Part shown: in pieces, positions 35,022 to 43,441 of the stretch | Layout: the number at the start of each line of letters is the position of its first letter | Position numbering within the stretch: the first letter of the stretch is position 1 | Assembly: GCF_012396235.1 (NCBI RefSeq) | Contig: NZ_JAAXPA010000020.1 | Location: forward strand, 1-64,000 | Length of the DNA: 64,000 bases | Direction of reading: 5' to 3' | Source: Rhodococcus opacus | GTDB lineage: Bacteria; Actinomycetota; Actinomycetes; Mycobacteriales; Mycobacteriaceae | The notes under the pieces: model-generated | Database searches by the model: none | The model's input: the letters and a program-made list of their open reading frames with translations, nothing else | What the model was told of the DNA's origin: nothing | Position numbers and translations under genes: made by a program

Positions 35022-37379
35022 ATGGCTGTACCGTTCCGCGGAATCGTCAACGTCGACATTCGGGATTCGGTTCCGGATTGGGGTCCGTACGAGCAGCCGA
35101 AAGCTGCTCCGGGTTCGCCGAACGTGCTGTACATCGTGCTCGACGACGTGGGTTTCGGTGCGCTGGGGTGTTATGGCGGGCCGATCGAGACCCCGAACAT
35201 CGACCGGATCGCCGCGAACGGGCTGCGGTACGGGCAGTGGCACACCACCGCCCTGTGCTCCCCGACGCGATCCTGCCTGCTGACGGGACGTAACCACACC
35301 ACCAACGGGATGGCGTGCATCAGTGAGGCGGCGGTCGGGTTCCCGGGCGCGAACGGGCACATTCCCCCGGAATGCGCGACGCTCGCCGAGATCCTGGTCG
35401 AGCAGGGATTTTCCACCGCGATGGTCGGCAAGTGGCATCTGTGCGCCGAGGACGAGATGAACCTGGCCTCCACGAAGCGGAACTGGCCTATCGGCCGGGG
35501 TTTCGAGCGCTTCTACGGATTCCTCGGGGCCGAGACCAGCCAGTGGTATCCGGACCTGGTGCACGACAATCACCCGGTCGAGCAACCGGCCACCCCGGAG
35601 GAGGGTTACCACTTCGGTGTCGACATCACTGACCGGGCGCTCGAGTACTTCGGCGATGTCAAGGCAATCGCCCCGGACCGGCCGGTGTTCCTCTACTACG
35701 CCCCCGGATGTGCGCACGCTCCGCACCAGGCGCCGAAGGAGTGGACCGACCGGTATCGGGGCAGGTTCGACGCTGGGTACGAGGCGATGCGCGCGGAGAT
35801 CCTGGCCCGCCAGAAGGAGATGGGTCTGATACCGCCCGGCACCGAATTGCCCGCGCTCAATCCGATCGGCGGCCCAGAAACACGCAGCGGCCCTGAAGGA
35901 AAGCCGTTCCCTCTGATGGACTACACCCGCCCGTGGGAGAGCCTGTCCGGCGATGAGAAGCGGTTGTTCGCCCGGATGGCGGAGGTGTACGCGGGGTTCG
36001 TCTCGCACTGCGACGATCAGATCGGCCGATTGCTCGCGTACCTCGAGGAGATCGAGCAACTCGACAACACCATCATCGTGCTGGTTTCCGACAACGGGGC
36101 CAGTGGCGAGGGCGGACCCAACGGTTCGGTGAATGAGAACAAGCTGTTCAACGGTGTCCCGGACGATCTCGCCGAAAACCTGTCCCTGCTCGACGATTTG
36201 GGCACCACCCGAACCTACAACCATTACCCGAACGGGTGGGCGATGGCGTTCAACGCCCCGTTCAAGATGTGGAAACGTTACTCGTTCAACGGAGGCACCT
36301 GCGACCCGTGCATCATCTCCTGGCCGGCCGGCATCACCGCGCGCGGCGAAATCCGCGATCAGTACCACCACGCCACCGATGTGGTGCCGACGCTGCTCGA
36401 CTGCCTCGGGATCGAACTCCCCGACACAGTCAAGGGATATACGCAGCACCCGATCCAGGGTGTCAGCATGCGCTACAGCTTCGACGCCGCCGCCATTCCG
36501 ACCGCGAAGCACACCCAGTTCTATTCGATGCTCGGCACCCGCGGGATCTGGCACGACGGCTGGAAAGCGGTCACCACACACCCGGCGATCAGTGGGTGGA
36601 GCCACTTCCCGGAAGACGCCTGGGAGCTCTACCACACCGAGACCGACCGATCCGAACTCCACGACCGCGCCGCCGAGGAACCCGGCAGACTCGCCGAACT
36701 GGTCGGACTGTGGTTCCACGAGGCCGGCGCGAACCAGGCGTTGCCGCTCGATGACCGCTTGCCCATCGAAATCCTGCTGACCCCTCGACCGCAGCTGACG
36801 CCGCCACGCAACCGCTACGTCTACCGGCCGGGCGGGGCAGAGGTGCCCGAATCCGTGGCGGTCAGCGTCCGCAACCGCTCGTACTCGATCGGAGCGCTCG
36901 TCGACATCCCCGGCCCGGGGGCGGCCGGAGTGTTGTTCTCGCACGGCGGACGTTTCGGTGGGCACGCTCTGTATGTCAAAGACAACCGGCTGCACTACGT
37001 GTACAACTTCCTCGGCAGCGAACAGCAGCTGATCCGAGCGGACGAGGAGTTGCCGACCGGTGAGAACCTGATCCTGGCGGCGTCCTTCGACAAGGACGGT
37101 GAGGACCCACCCGGCCACGCTCACGGGGTCCTGAGTCTCTACTACGGTGACCGCAAGGTGGCCGAGGGCCGGATCCACACCCAGGCAGGAAAATTCGGGA
37201 TCGGCGGCGAGGGACTCAACGCCGGACACGACGCCGGCGAACCCGTCACCGACGACTATCCGGGTACCGCCCCGTGGGCGTTCACCGGCGGCACCTTGAA
37301 CAGGGTCGCCGTCGACGTCAGCGGTGAGCCGTTCGTCGATCTCGAGCGCGAAGCAGCCGCCATGCTTTCCCGCGAGTAA
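35022..37379 (+). CDS. Arylsulfatase (type I, formylglycine-dependent)
   Basis: 785 residues, the length of mycobacterial AtsD-type enzymes. NVLYIVLDDVGFGALGCYGG supplies metal-binding aspartates. LCSPTRSCLLTGRN (about 78-91) contains C-x-P-x-R, whose Cys must be converted to formylglycine. GKWHL, HAPHQAP and LVSDNGASGEGG complete the active site. A C-terminal beta domain (about 610-785, LFSHGGRFGGHALYVKDNRL) may bind ligand. It hydrolyses sulfate esters; the natural substrate is unknown. No signal peptide, so cytosolic. AAGGAG lies 8 bases before ATG. No modifying enzyme is encoded here. Confidence 0.93.
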   Translation: MAVPFRGIVNVDIRDSVPDWGPYEQPKAAPGSPNVLYIVLDDVGFGALGCYGGPIETPNIDRIAANGLRYGQWHTTALCSPTRSCLLTGRNHTTNGMACISEAAVGFPGANGHIPPECATLAEILVEQGFSTAMVGKWHLCAEDEMNLASTKRNWPIGRGFERFYGFLGAETSQWYPDLVHDNHPVEQPATPEEGYHFGVDITDRALEYFGDVKAIAPDRPVFLYYAPGCAHAPHQAPKEWTDRYRGRFDAGYEAMRAEILARQKEMGLIPPGTELPALNPIGGPETRSGPEGKPFPLMDYTRPWESLSGDEKRLFARMAEVYAGFVSHCDDQIGRLLAYLEEIEQLDNTIIVLVSDNGASGEGGPNGSVNENKLFNGVPDDLAENLSLLDDLGTTRTYNHYPNGWAMAFNAPFKMWKRYSFNGGTCDPCIISWPAGITARGEIRDQYHHATDVVPTLLDCLGIELPDTVKGYTQHPIQGVSMRYSFDAAAIPTAKHTQFYSMLGTRGIWHDGWKAVTTHPAISGWSHFPEDAWELYHTETDRSELHDRAAEEPGRLAELVGLWFHEAGANQALPLDDRLPIEILLTPRPQLTPPRNRYVYRPGGAEVPESVAVSVRNRSYSIGALVDIPGPGAAGVLFSHGGRFGGHALYVKDNRLHYVYNFLGSEQQLIRADEELPTGENLILAASFDKDGEDPPGHAHGVLSLYYGDRKVAEGRIHTQAGKFGIGGEGLNAGHDAGEPVTDDYPGTAPWAFTGGTLNRVAVDVSGEPFVDLEREAAAMLSRE

Positions 37380-37704
37380 CTGCGGCGAACCGACGCGATG
37401 GGGTTTCGCGGCGAGCCGGAGAGAAACAGTCAACTGCCCCGGTCGACGGCCCATCGTGTCCGGCCACGGCATCGTCGACGAGGTTCGCCACTGGCGGAGT
37501 CACCAATCGACCGAATCCGTCTCCCACCGTGTGTCGTGCGCCCGCCATGCACGATGCCCGACGTCAAGGGGTCATTCAGCCCTATCGGTCACCGAGGTGA
37601 TCCTGCTGAAGTAAAGAGCAGGCACCACACACGTCCGAGGGGTCGGGTGTGGCCAAGCACCCGCTCGCGGTCGTGCCGCACACGCGCGTGAAGCCATCGC
37701 CACG
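37380..37704. other. Intergenic stretch, nothing assigned
   Basis: About 325 bases behind the sulfatase, with no gene and no strong terminator seen. Confidence 0.4.
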
Positions 37705-37836
37705 ATGACTCTCGTGTTCTGGAGGTACCCGTCAGGCCTGGTCGTGATGGTCACCGTGGTGGCGCTGTTCCTGGTGGAACTGGTGGCCCGGCCTGCCCTG
37801 CTCACACATGGCACCCCACAAGAATCGACAACATGA
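37705..37836 (+). CDS. Very small membrane peptide (43 aa)
   Basis: ATG 37705 reads MTLVFWRYPSGLVVMVTVVA, then LFLVELVARPALLTHG, with a TGA at 37834-37836 inside the ribosome site of the next gene. One transmembrane segment. Its spacing suggests an upstream member of the DUF6325 operon. Too short to assign a family. Confidence 0.4.
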   Translation: MTLVFWRYPSGLVVMVTVVALFLVELVARPALLTHGTPQESTT

Positions 37837-37852
37837 GGAGGATGTGGCGAAC

Positions 37853-38299
37853 ATGACCGAAGAAATTGACGAGCTCGGTCCAGTCGACTGGATCGTGGTG
37901 GAGTTCCCCGGCGGCAAGTTCAACGGGGAAATCGCACCCGCACTCGGTGACCTCGTCGAACGCGGAATAGTCCGTGTCCTGGATCTTCTACTTCTGAGGA
38001 AGGACATGGACGGGTCACTCGAAGCGTATGAGCTCTCCGACCTCGACGACAGTGAGATCGGCGAGTTGCGGTCCTACGAGACCGAGTTGGCGATGCTCCT
38101 CAGCGAGGACGACGTCGACGCGGTCGCTGCGGCGATCGACCCCGGAAGTACAGCGGCCGTGCTGGTATGGGAGAACACGTGGGCCGCACCGTTCGCGTCG
38201 GCCACACGCCGCGCCGGTGGACAACTCGTGGCAAGTGGGCGCATCCCGGTGCAGGCCCTGCTGGCCGCAATCGAAACAGACGAGGAAGTTGGTGCCTGA
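37853..38299 (+). CDS. DUF6325 family protein
   Basis: 148 residues from ATG 37853 (AGGAGG 11 bases upstream; GTG 37844 is possible). EELGPVDWIV-like opening (ELGPVDWIVVEFPGGKFNG), then EIAPALGDLVERGIVRVLDL and LVWENTWAAPFASATRRAGG, are hallmarks of DUF6325, an actinobacterial family of unknown role. It is typically followed by a small SHOCT-type or basic protein, as here. Acidic and soluble. Intact. Confidence 0.85.
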   Translation: MTEEIDELGPVDWIVVEFPGGKFNGEIAPALGDLVERGIVRVLDLLLLRKDMDGSLEAYELSDLDDSEIGELRSYETELAMLLSEDDVDAVAAAIDPGSTAAVLVWENTWAAPFASATRRAGGQLVASGRIPVQALLAAIETDEEVGA

Positions 38300-38300
38300 C

Positions 38301-38468
38301 ATGCCTTTAGCAGCCAGACGTTTGCGCCGAGCAGCGGTGATCGGACCCGCCCCGGTCGCGCGTACCGCCACCACGGTCGCCACGGCGGCGGTGGTGGCAC
38401 ATGGAGTCCGACGCCGCACCGATCGGCGAGACGATCGGCGGGACGACCGCAGCGACCGGCGGCGCTGA
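38301..38468 (+). CDS. Small basic partner of the DUF6325 protein
   Basis: 55 residues starting one base after the DUF6325 stop: MPLAARRLRRAAVIGPAPVA then a hydrophobic stretch (TTVATAAVVAHGV) and an Arg/Asp tail (DRRDDRRDDRSDRRR). In relatives the partner carries a C-terminal SHOCT motif. That motif is absent here, so this copy may be shortened. Confidence 0.6.
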   Translation: MPLAARRLRRAAVIGPAPVARTATTVATAAVVAHGVRRRTDRRDDRRDDRSDRRR

Positions 38469-38510
38469 AAACTCAGGGCACCGGATGTGCTCACAGCGAA
38501 TGAGTTCAAC

Positions 38511-38558
38511 TCCGAGAAGGTCAGGATCCCGGCGTCCGAGAAGGTCAGGATCCCGGCA
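38511..38558. repeat. Tandem duplication of a 24-bp unit
   Basis: TCCGAGAAGGTCAGGATCCC plus four bases is repeated head to tail (38511-38534, 38535-38558) with one mismatch at the end. Intergenic. Confidence 0.8.
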
Positions 38559-38603
38559 TCGCAGCCGCGGCGTGCAACATCGGTCACACGCAGTATGGCT
38601 TTG

Positions 38604-38783
38604 TCAGAAGCACCAATTGAGGCTGGCCGATCCCAGCGGTACACCGAAGCAGATCGTCACCGACCCGGCGGCGGGAGTCGCGGCGGGTACTGCCGGTGCG
38701 GCCGAAGCTGTGGGCGCGGTGAGGGCGCCGAGGGACAGGGTGATGGCAACCGCGGAGAGCGCGGCGGCAATTCGAGTAGACAT
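38604..38783 (-). CDS. Small secreted peptide with signal sequence
   Basis: 59 residues from ATG 38783 with AAGGA 8 bases upstream. The signal peptide is MSTRIAAALSAVAITLSLGA to about residue 28, with TASA-A as the signal peptidase I site. The mature part is about 31 residues, Pro/Ala-rich then SVTICFGVPLGSASLNWCF. Two cysteines (45 and 58) could form one disulfide enclosing a hydrophobic loop. No family recognised. The defined export signal and cysteine pair make it a credible real gene. Confidence 0.65.
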   Translation of the reverse strand: MSTRIAAALSAVAITLSLGALTAPTASAAPAVPAATPAAGSVTICFGVPLGSASLNWCF

Positions 38784-39727
38784 TTTCAGGGTCCTTGGTG
38801 TGGTTGATGAATGAAACACAGTGCGCACCGGTCAGATCGGCACCCATCGAGAACAGGTGTTCACCGGTCCTGTGCGGGTACCCGCACCGCGCCCGATCAA
38901 CGTGATCGGTCCTGCTGGTTCTCCGGCTCCTCCCGATCGGCGAACATCGCCTCGATACGGCTCTTGTTTTTCGGACGTGCTGAACGATTCCCGGATGGGT
39001 ACCGAGGAAGTCGGTCCGCCGTGGAGATGATCTGACGTCTCTTGTATGCGTCAACTTTCGACCGAAATGGGATGACATCGGGTCGTGGAGCGAGCGCGAC
39101 GCCGGTCCCGGTAGCTTCGAGCGTCTCATGTGCAGGAGCGACTGTTGTAGAGCAGAAGGTCATCAACAGCGCCAGTGGGTGCGAAACAACGCTAGCGGCA
39201 TCCCGTTTCCGTCCCTGCCCATTCACAGTCCTGATCCCGGGCAAGCCCGACGATGAGAGCCCTCGGACAGCCTAGCGCCGACGCGGAGATACCCGGACCA
39301 CGGTGCGTCACGAGGACGAGACACGATCGGCTGTGGGCGTTGGGGATCAGAGGATCAGGCCGAAGTTGTCCTTCTCTCTTAGCGAGGGAGTTCACCGCCG
39401 GACGAGCATCGAAGGCGCGTCTCGATAGCGTCCCCTCGACCGGGGCACCCTGACCAGAACGAACCCGGTAGCCCCCGGTGGCATTCCCGTTCCAGGGGCG
39501 CTAAATATCGCGCATTCGAGTGCGGGCGTTGGTTCTGGCAGAGCCGATTCGGCGGCGGACCGATCGACTCGCCTGGTACCGATCCTCCCGAACTCCACCC
39601 GCCCGGGCGCAGAGAGATCGGCGGCGTGTGGTGCACAGCGCCCGGTGGTGGGTGCGGGTGTTCGAGGTCGGACTGGCCGGTCTGTTCCTCGGGTCAGTGC
39701 GATGTGTTGCGGTCGAATTGGGGGGGC
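38784..39727. other. Long stretch with one possible small ORF
   Basis: Over 900 bases without a confident gene. The only item I can point to is the complement segment at 38897-39010 described separately. Frames near 39400-39700 are arginine-rich and motif-free. Confidence 0.4.
38897..39010 (-). other. Possible small ORF sharing the KSRIEAMFAD tag
   Basis: The complement frame ending at 38897 reads NKSRIEAMFADREEPENQQD. Ten residues are identical to the peptide encoded at 41798-41947, although several codons differ. No start codon could be fixed, so this may be the tail of a decayed paralogue. Confidence 0.35.
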
Positions 39728-39916
39728 ATGGGGTCGCTGGTGGGTGAGCAGCTGTGGCAGACGTTGTCGGATTCCGGGTTGGCGTCGGTGTGCGTCCGCG
39801 GGCCGCAGTGCCGATGGGCGGATCTGCTCTTGCTCGGGGATGGATCGGTGGGGGAGCTGACCTGGCTGGCACGGGACGCCGACGAGATCGCCGAGCAGTA
39901 CCGTGACCGCCGATAG
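39728..39916 (+). CDS. Small hypothetical protein (62 aa)
   Basis: ATG 39728 behind a G-rich run reads MGSLVGEQLWQTLSDSGLAS then RWADLLLLGDGSVGELTWLA. The acidic helical end is RDADEIAEQYRDRR. Good composition, no family known. Its promoter and partner are unclear. Confidence 0.5.
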   Translation: MGSLVGEQLWQTLSDSGLASVCVRGPQCRWADLLLLGDGSVGELTWLARDADEIAEQYRDRR

Positions 39917-40139
39917 CGACACACCCGAGCCGCCACGGCGCTGGAGCTGACCGGGGGGAGCCCACCGAAGAAGCGGCACGGTGGTCTGTTTTTCGTGTGA
40001 GCGGGTATCGGCGGCTGTGCAGGTGGACGCGGGCTTTCCCGGTGAGGCGCACCGGTGCCCGGTGGTAGCTTCGCGCAGGCTGCGCCGGTGCGATCGAAAG
40101 TCACCGTGCTGCAGCGCGAAGGCATGGAAGGTGCGGTAG

Positions 40140-40805
40140 ATGGTGCAACAGCAACGGGCGGCGGTGACCCGGGCGCAGATCGTCCGCGGGGCAGCGGAAA
40201 TGTTCGACAAGTCCGGGTTCGAGGGCGCCAGTCTCGTCGAGATCCTGGAGGCGGCGGGCATGACGAAGGGGGCGTTGTATTTTCATTTCCGGTCCAAGGA
40301 GGATTTGGCCCGGCACATCATCGCCGAGCAGCACCGGATCTCGATCTCCGCGGTGCAGGCCATCGCCGCGCAGGAGGCGTCGGCGATCGAGCAGATCGTG
40401 ATGCTCTGTCATGAGATGGCCCGGCAGATCGTGCAGGATCCGATCGTGCGGGCCGGGATCCGCATCACTCTCGAGCTCAGTGCCGACGATCGTGGCCCCG
40501 CGGGCCCGTACTTGGATTGGATCGCCGCCTGTCAAGCGTTGGCGGCGCGTGCGGTCGCCGAGGGCGATCTTGTCGACACTATCGACCCGCCGACGTTCGC
40601 GCGGTTCGTCATCGGCGCGTTCACCGGGGTCCAGACCGTGTCTCAGGTCCTGACCCATCGCGTGGATCTCGAGCAGCGGGTGGACGAGATGTGGGGGTTC
40701 CTGCTGCCGGGGGTCATGCCGACCTCCCGGCACTCCGGCCGGATGCGGATCCGGGCTGCCCGCACCGACGTTCCCGTCACCGGATCGTCGGGCCATCCGG
40801 GTTAG
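40140..40805 (+). CDS. TetR regulator of the butyrolactone-receptor (ScbR/ArpA) type
   Basis: 221 residues from ATG 40140 with GGAAGG 9 bases upstream. The HTH VEILEAAGMTKGALYFHFRS and the adjoining KEDLARHIIAEQH are the signature of the ScbR/ArpA gamma-butyrolactone receptors. The ligand domain follows (RAGIRITLELSADDRGPAGP). Such proteins repress until a diffusible lactone binds. No afsA/scbA synthase is in the window, so this is an orphan receptor or pseudo-receptor. No target operator was identified. Confidence 0.85.
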   Translation: MVQQQRAAVTRAQIVRGAAEMFDKSGFEGASLVEILEAAGMTKGALYFHFRSKEDLARHIIAEQHRISISAVQAIAAQEASAIEQIVMLCHEMARQIVQDPIVRAGIRITLELSADDRGPAGPYLDWIAACQALAARAVAEGDLVDTIDPPTFARFVIGAFTGVQTVSQVLTHRVDLEQRVDEMWGFLLPGVMPTSRHSGRMRIRAARTDVPVTGSSGHPG

Positions 40806-41064
40806 TCCGCTCAGCGCGCCGAAACGACTGCACATGGTCGCCGCAGACCGATAAGTGCGCCATCCGCACGCCTCCGGCGACCGCGATCGGCGCAGCAGCG
40901 GGGTGAGTCCGGCCGGTGACCGGACTGCTCCAGAGCACACCGGTGCGGGTGTGTGAGCCGCGGTCTCGTCGGGTCGGGTCGGGATGCCGGTGCCGGGCAG
41001 CCGGCCGGGCACCGGAATCGGGCCCGCCAGGGGGCGTTCTGTGCCGCGGTGATGGGGCGGAGAT
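40806..41064. other. Intergenic stretch, nothing assigned
   Basis: About 260 bases behind the TetR gene without a gene or clear terminator. Confidence 0.35.
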
Positions 41065-41245
41065 CGCCTCCTTTGCACCGCACTCGCTGATGTATTCCAA
41101 GCGTGCGGTGCAGGCGCTGACCGAACCCGACAGCTGGGACGACCGGCTCGATGCCGAGTTCGATCAGTGCTGGACCAGGCCGGACTTCGCTGAGAGGCAG
41201 CTCGCCCGAGCCGAGAACCGTGTGCCGAAATTCGTGGGAAAGTGA
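41065..41245 (+). pseudogene. Enoyl-CoA hydratase/isomerase, C-terminal scrap
   Basis: The last 57 codons of a frame read FAPHSLMYSKRAVQALTEPD, then DQCWTRPDFAERQLARAENR and VPKFVGK. This matches the crotonase tail (P..L..K.A...S.D..E...AF..KR.P.F.G). The active-site half is absent. Confidence 0.5.
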
Positions 41246-41255
41246 GGATGCACCC

Positions 41256-41409
41256 ATGAAGGCTGCACCATTCCTACAGCCGTCCCTCCAGCATCGCCGA
41301 GGCCGTCAAGACTCTGGAGTCCGCGGGCGGCGACGGCAAGGTCCTGGCCGGGGGACAGAGTCTCGTCCAGGTCCTGGCGAATGCGCCTCGGGCGTGTGAA
41401 CTTACCTGA
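41256..41409 (+). pseudogene. CO/xanthine dehydrogenase FAD-binding subunit, N-terminal scrap
   Basis: ATG 41256 begins MKAAPF. After a one-base shift comes RPSSIAEAVKTLESAGGDGK then VLAGGQSLVQVLANAPRA and a stop at 41409. This is the start of the CoxM-type FAD domain (A-G-G-Q-S-L-V-P). The remaining 230 or so residues are missing. It directly follows the hydratase scrap, the relic of a catabolic operon. Confidence 0.65.
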
Positions 41410-41797
41410 TGGATTCGATGAGATCGATGCCGAAGTGCTCGAAAACTCTCGTTTCTTCCCCTGTCCTGCGGACTGGGCTTCATAAGGCGCCGGGTCCGGA
41501 CCTCTGCAGCAGCCGGATTGCATTCCGGATCGTCGCAGCTCGTCGAGATCACCATGCTGCTCGGTCAACGTGAGCGGCTCGAGACCACAGTCGTCGATTT
41601 CGATCGAGCGGTTCAATTGATCCGCGAGACTGTCGGCGCACTGTTGGACATCGTTTATCCGTAACCTGCCGGTTGTCATCCCGAGATGCGGGGCGTCTCT
41701 GCTTGTGCTGCAACGGTTTCGAGTGCGACGCGCGGCGGGGGAGCGGACGGACACGTCACGCGGTGTTCCATCCGATTCCCTCGTCGGGGCGATTTCG
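41410..41797. other. Stretch with one protein-like tail
   Basis: About 390 bases. The + frame ending in TAA at 41664 reads SSQLVEITMLLGQRERLETT then VVDFDRAVQLIRETVGALLD, likely the tail of a lost helical protein. Nothing else is assigned. Confidence 0.35.
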
Positions 41798-41947
41798 TCA
41801 GTTCGTGACCGCGGGGCGGGTGGGCCTGCGGTCGTCGGCGAACATGGCCTCGATCCTCGACTTGATCTCCGCGGTGCTCATCGTGCCGCTGTGCCGGGGC
41901 GTCTGCCGTCCGGTGGGAGTCGTCGGGGCAATCGAGGTTGTCGCCAT
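41798..41947 (-). CDS. 49-residue peptide with KSRIEAMFAD tag
   Basis: ATG 41947 (AGGA close upstream) reads MATTSIAPTTPTGRQTPRHS, then STAEIKSRIEAMFADDRRPT and a TGA at 41798. A low-complexity Thr/Pro start precedes a short helix, STAEIKSRIEAMFAD. The same ten residues occur in a complement frame at 38.9 kb with different codons, which argues that the peptide is under selection. Function unknown. Confidence 0.55.
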   Translation of the reverse strand: MATTSIAPTTPTGRQTPRHSGTMSTAEIKSRIEAMFADDRRPTRPAVTN

Positions 41948-42287
41948 GTGTCCTGCTTTCGTCGGTTACCGATATGTGTGCCTCACGGTCACGGTTGTGA
42001 TCTGGTTCACATCGTGGCCGACTATGTTGTACACCACATGTTCGGTCCTGTGCCACTCGGCCTGGTCGCGTCGGTCTTGTCCGAGGATGGGACAAAGCGG
42101 GTGCTGGTCGGCGAATCGGCTCCGGCTGATTCCGATGGCCCCGAGCGTAGAATTGCGCGGGTTCGGTCGATCACGCTGGGCCCGGATTTCGGTGAGGCCT
42201 CGCCGAACTGCTCTGGCCTCGTCGCCGCTCTGCCCGGCTCGATCGTCGGCTCCGGTTCTGCGACGAGTTCGGGAGGGTGCTTCAGCG
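41948..42287. other. Gap upstream of the methyltransferase
   Basis: About 340 bases, divergent between the 49-residue peptide and the methyltransferase. No gene seen. GGGAGGG lies just before the methyltransferase ATG. Confidence 0.35.
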
Positions 42288-43172
42288 ATGCGAACTGATG
42301 GAGACAGTTGGGACATCGTCAGTAGCGTGGGCCTGACCGCGTTGGGAGTGGCGACCTTCCGGGCGTTGGAGACAGTTCGCCCCGACGCGTTGATCCAGGA
42401 CGACTTCGCGCGGTGGTTCGTCGAAGCGGCGGGTGAACCGCATTTCACCGGGCTGTTGGCCGACCCGTCGTCCCTCGGGGACATGCCGGTCTCGGGTTTC
42501 ATGGGTAGTCGGACCAAATTCTTCGACGAGTTCTTCTCGACCGCTACGAGCGCGGGCGTGTCGCAGGCGGTGATCCTCGCGGCCGGGTTGGACGCACGGG
42601 CGTATCGCTTGGACTGGCCGACCGGCACGACGGTCTTCGAGGTCGACCAACCGCAGGTGCTGGAATTCAAAGAGGAGGTCCTCGCCGACCACGGGGCCAG
42701 AGCGAAGGCAGATCGTCGCCCGGTGGCCGTCGATCTGCGAGACGACTGGCCTGCCGCGCTCCACGCTGCAGGCTTCGACCCTGGTAAGCCGACCGCCTGG
42801 TCGGTGGAGGGACTGCTGGCGTACCTCCCGGGGGCGGCGCACGACGCGCTGTTCGAGCGGATCGACCAACTGTCCAGCCCCGGCAGCCACCTTGCCGTGG
42901 ACAACTTCGCGGCGGGAACCGACCTGCAACGCTTCGATGCCATCAGAGCGAAGTATTTCGCCAATAATCCGTTCGGCGACATCGACATCTCCGAGCTGTT
43001 CTACGGTGACGAGCGGGCCGATCCGGTGCAGTGGTTGACCGGGCACGGCTGGTCGGTGCGGCGGTCCAATTCGCTCGAGCTGGCGGCTGCCTACGGACGG
43101 CCGGTTCGGGACCTCCCCGAAGAACTTGTCGATCTCTCGAAGCGATCGACGTACCTGACGGCGGTCAAGTAG
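42288..43172 (+). CDS. Putative SAM-dependent methyltransferase (Ppm1/LCMT-like, TIGR00027 group)
   Basis: 294 residues from ATG 42288. SVGLTALGVATFRALETVRP opens it. AVILAAGLDARAYRLDWPTG is the SAM-binding loop (G-x-D-x-R) typical of this group. VFEVDQPQVLEFK carries the acidic ribose contact, and AWSVEGLLAYLPGAAHDALF the E-G-L-L-x-Y-L motif. The family is greatly expanded in mycolata; substrates are mostly unknown, probably O-methylation. A dispersed structured repeat lies 40-170 bases behind it. Intact. Confidence 0.9.
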   Translation: MRTDGDSWDIVSSVGLTALGVATFRALETVRPDALIQDDFARWFVEAAGEPHFTGLLADPSSLGDMPVSGFMGSRTKFFDEFFSTATSAGVSQAVILAAGLDARAYRLDWPTGTTVFEVDQPQVLEFKEEVLADHGARAKADRRPVAVDLRDDWPAALHAAGFDPGKPTAWSVEGLLAYLPGAAHDALFERIDQLSSPGSHLAVDNFAAGTDLQRFDAIRAKYFANNPFGDIDISELFYGDERADPVQWLTGHGWSVRRSNSLELAAAYGRPVRDLPEELVDLSKRSTYLTAVK

Positions 43173-43210
43173 CCCACTGCCCAGCTCGCAGCGATGAACC
43201 GCAGAGGCGA

Positions 43211-43347
43211 GGCATTGCGGTGGACCGCCATCCGCGCGTACATTGGTAGTTGCGGATCGAGAGAGTAATCGGCAACGGTGAAACACTCGAGAAGCAGAGA
43301 TCCGGCCGAGAATGTGAGAGCATTCCCGGCCGAACCCCTGTCTGGGG
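43211..43347. repeat. Structured dispersed repeat, copy B
   Basis: The core 43234-43347 matches 16187-16299. Hairpin 1 is CGGCCGAGAATG (43303-43314) with CATTCCCGGCCG (43321-43332), one A/C mismatch, loop TGAGAG. Hairpin 2 is CCCC-TGTCT-GGGG (43335-43347). A TTGCGG followed by TAATCG upstream could be a promoter for a roughly 90-base RNA on the + strand. It sits between converging genes. Confidence 0.65.
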
Positions 43348-43441
43348 CATGTTCCCCGCTCATCGACTTGCCAAACTGGTGCTTCATTGCTCTGCCGGCA
43401 CGAGTCGCACGCCGGTCTCGGCCTCGATGCTGCGGGCATTG

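Noticed and set aside
35007..37472. 821-codon complement frame opposite the arylsulfatase
   Set aside because: A mirror of the sulfatase codons, with no domain and no ribosome site.
43211..43347. Known riboswitch (cobalamin, TPP, c-di-AMP) in the dispersed repeat
   Set aside because: None of the core words of those classes are present and no gene start follows in the right orientation at either copy.
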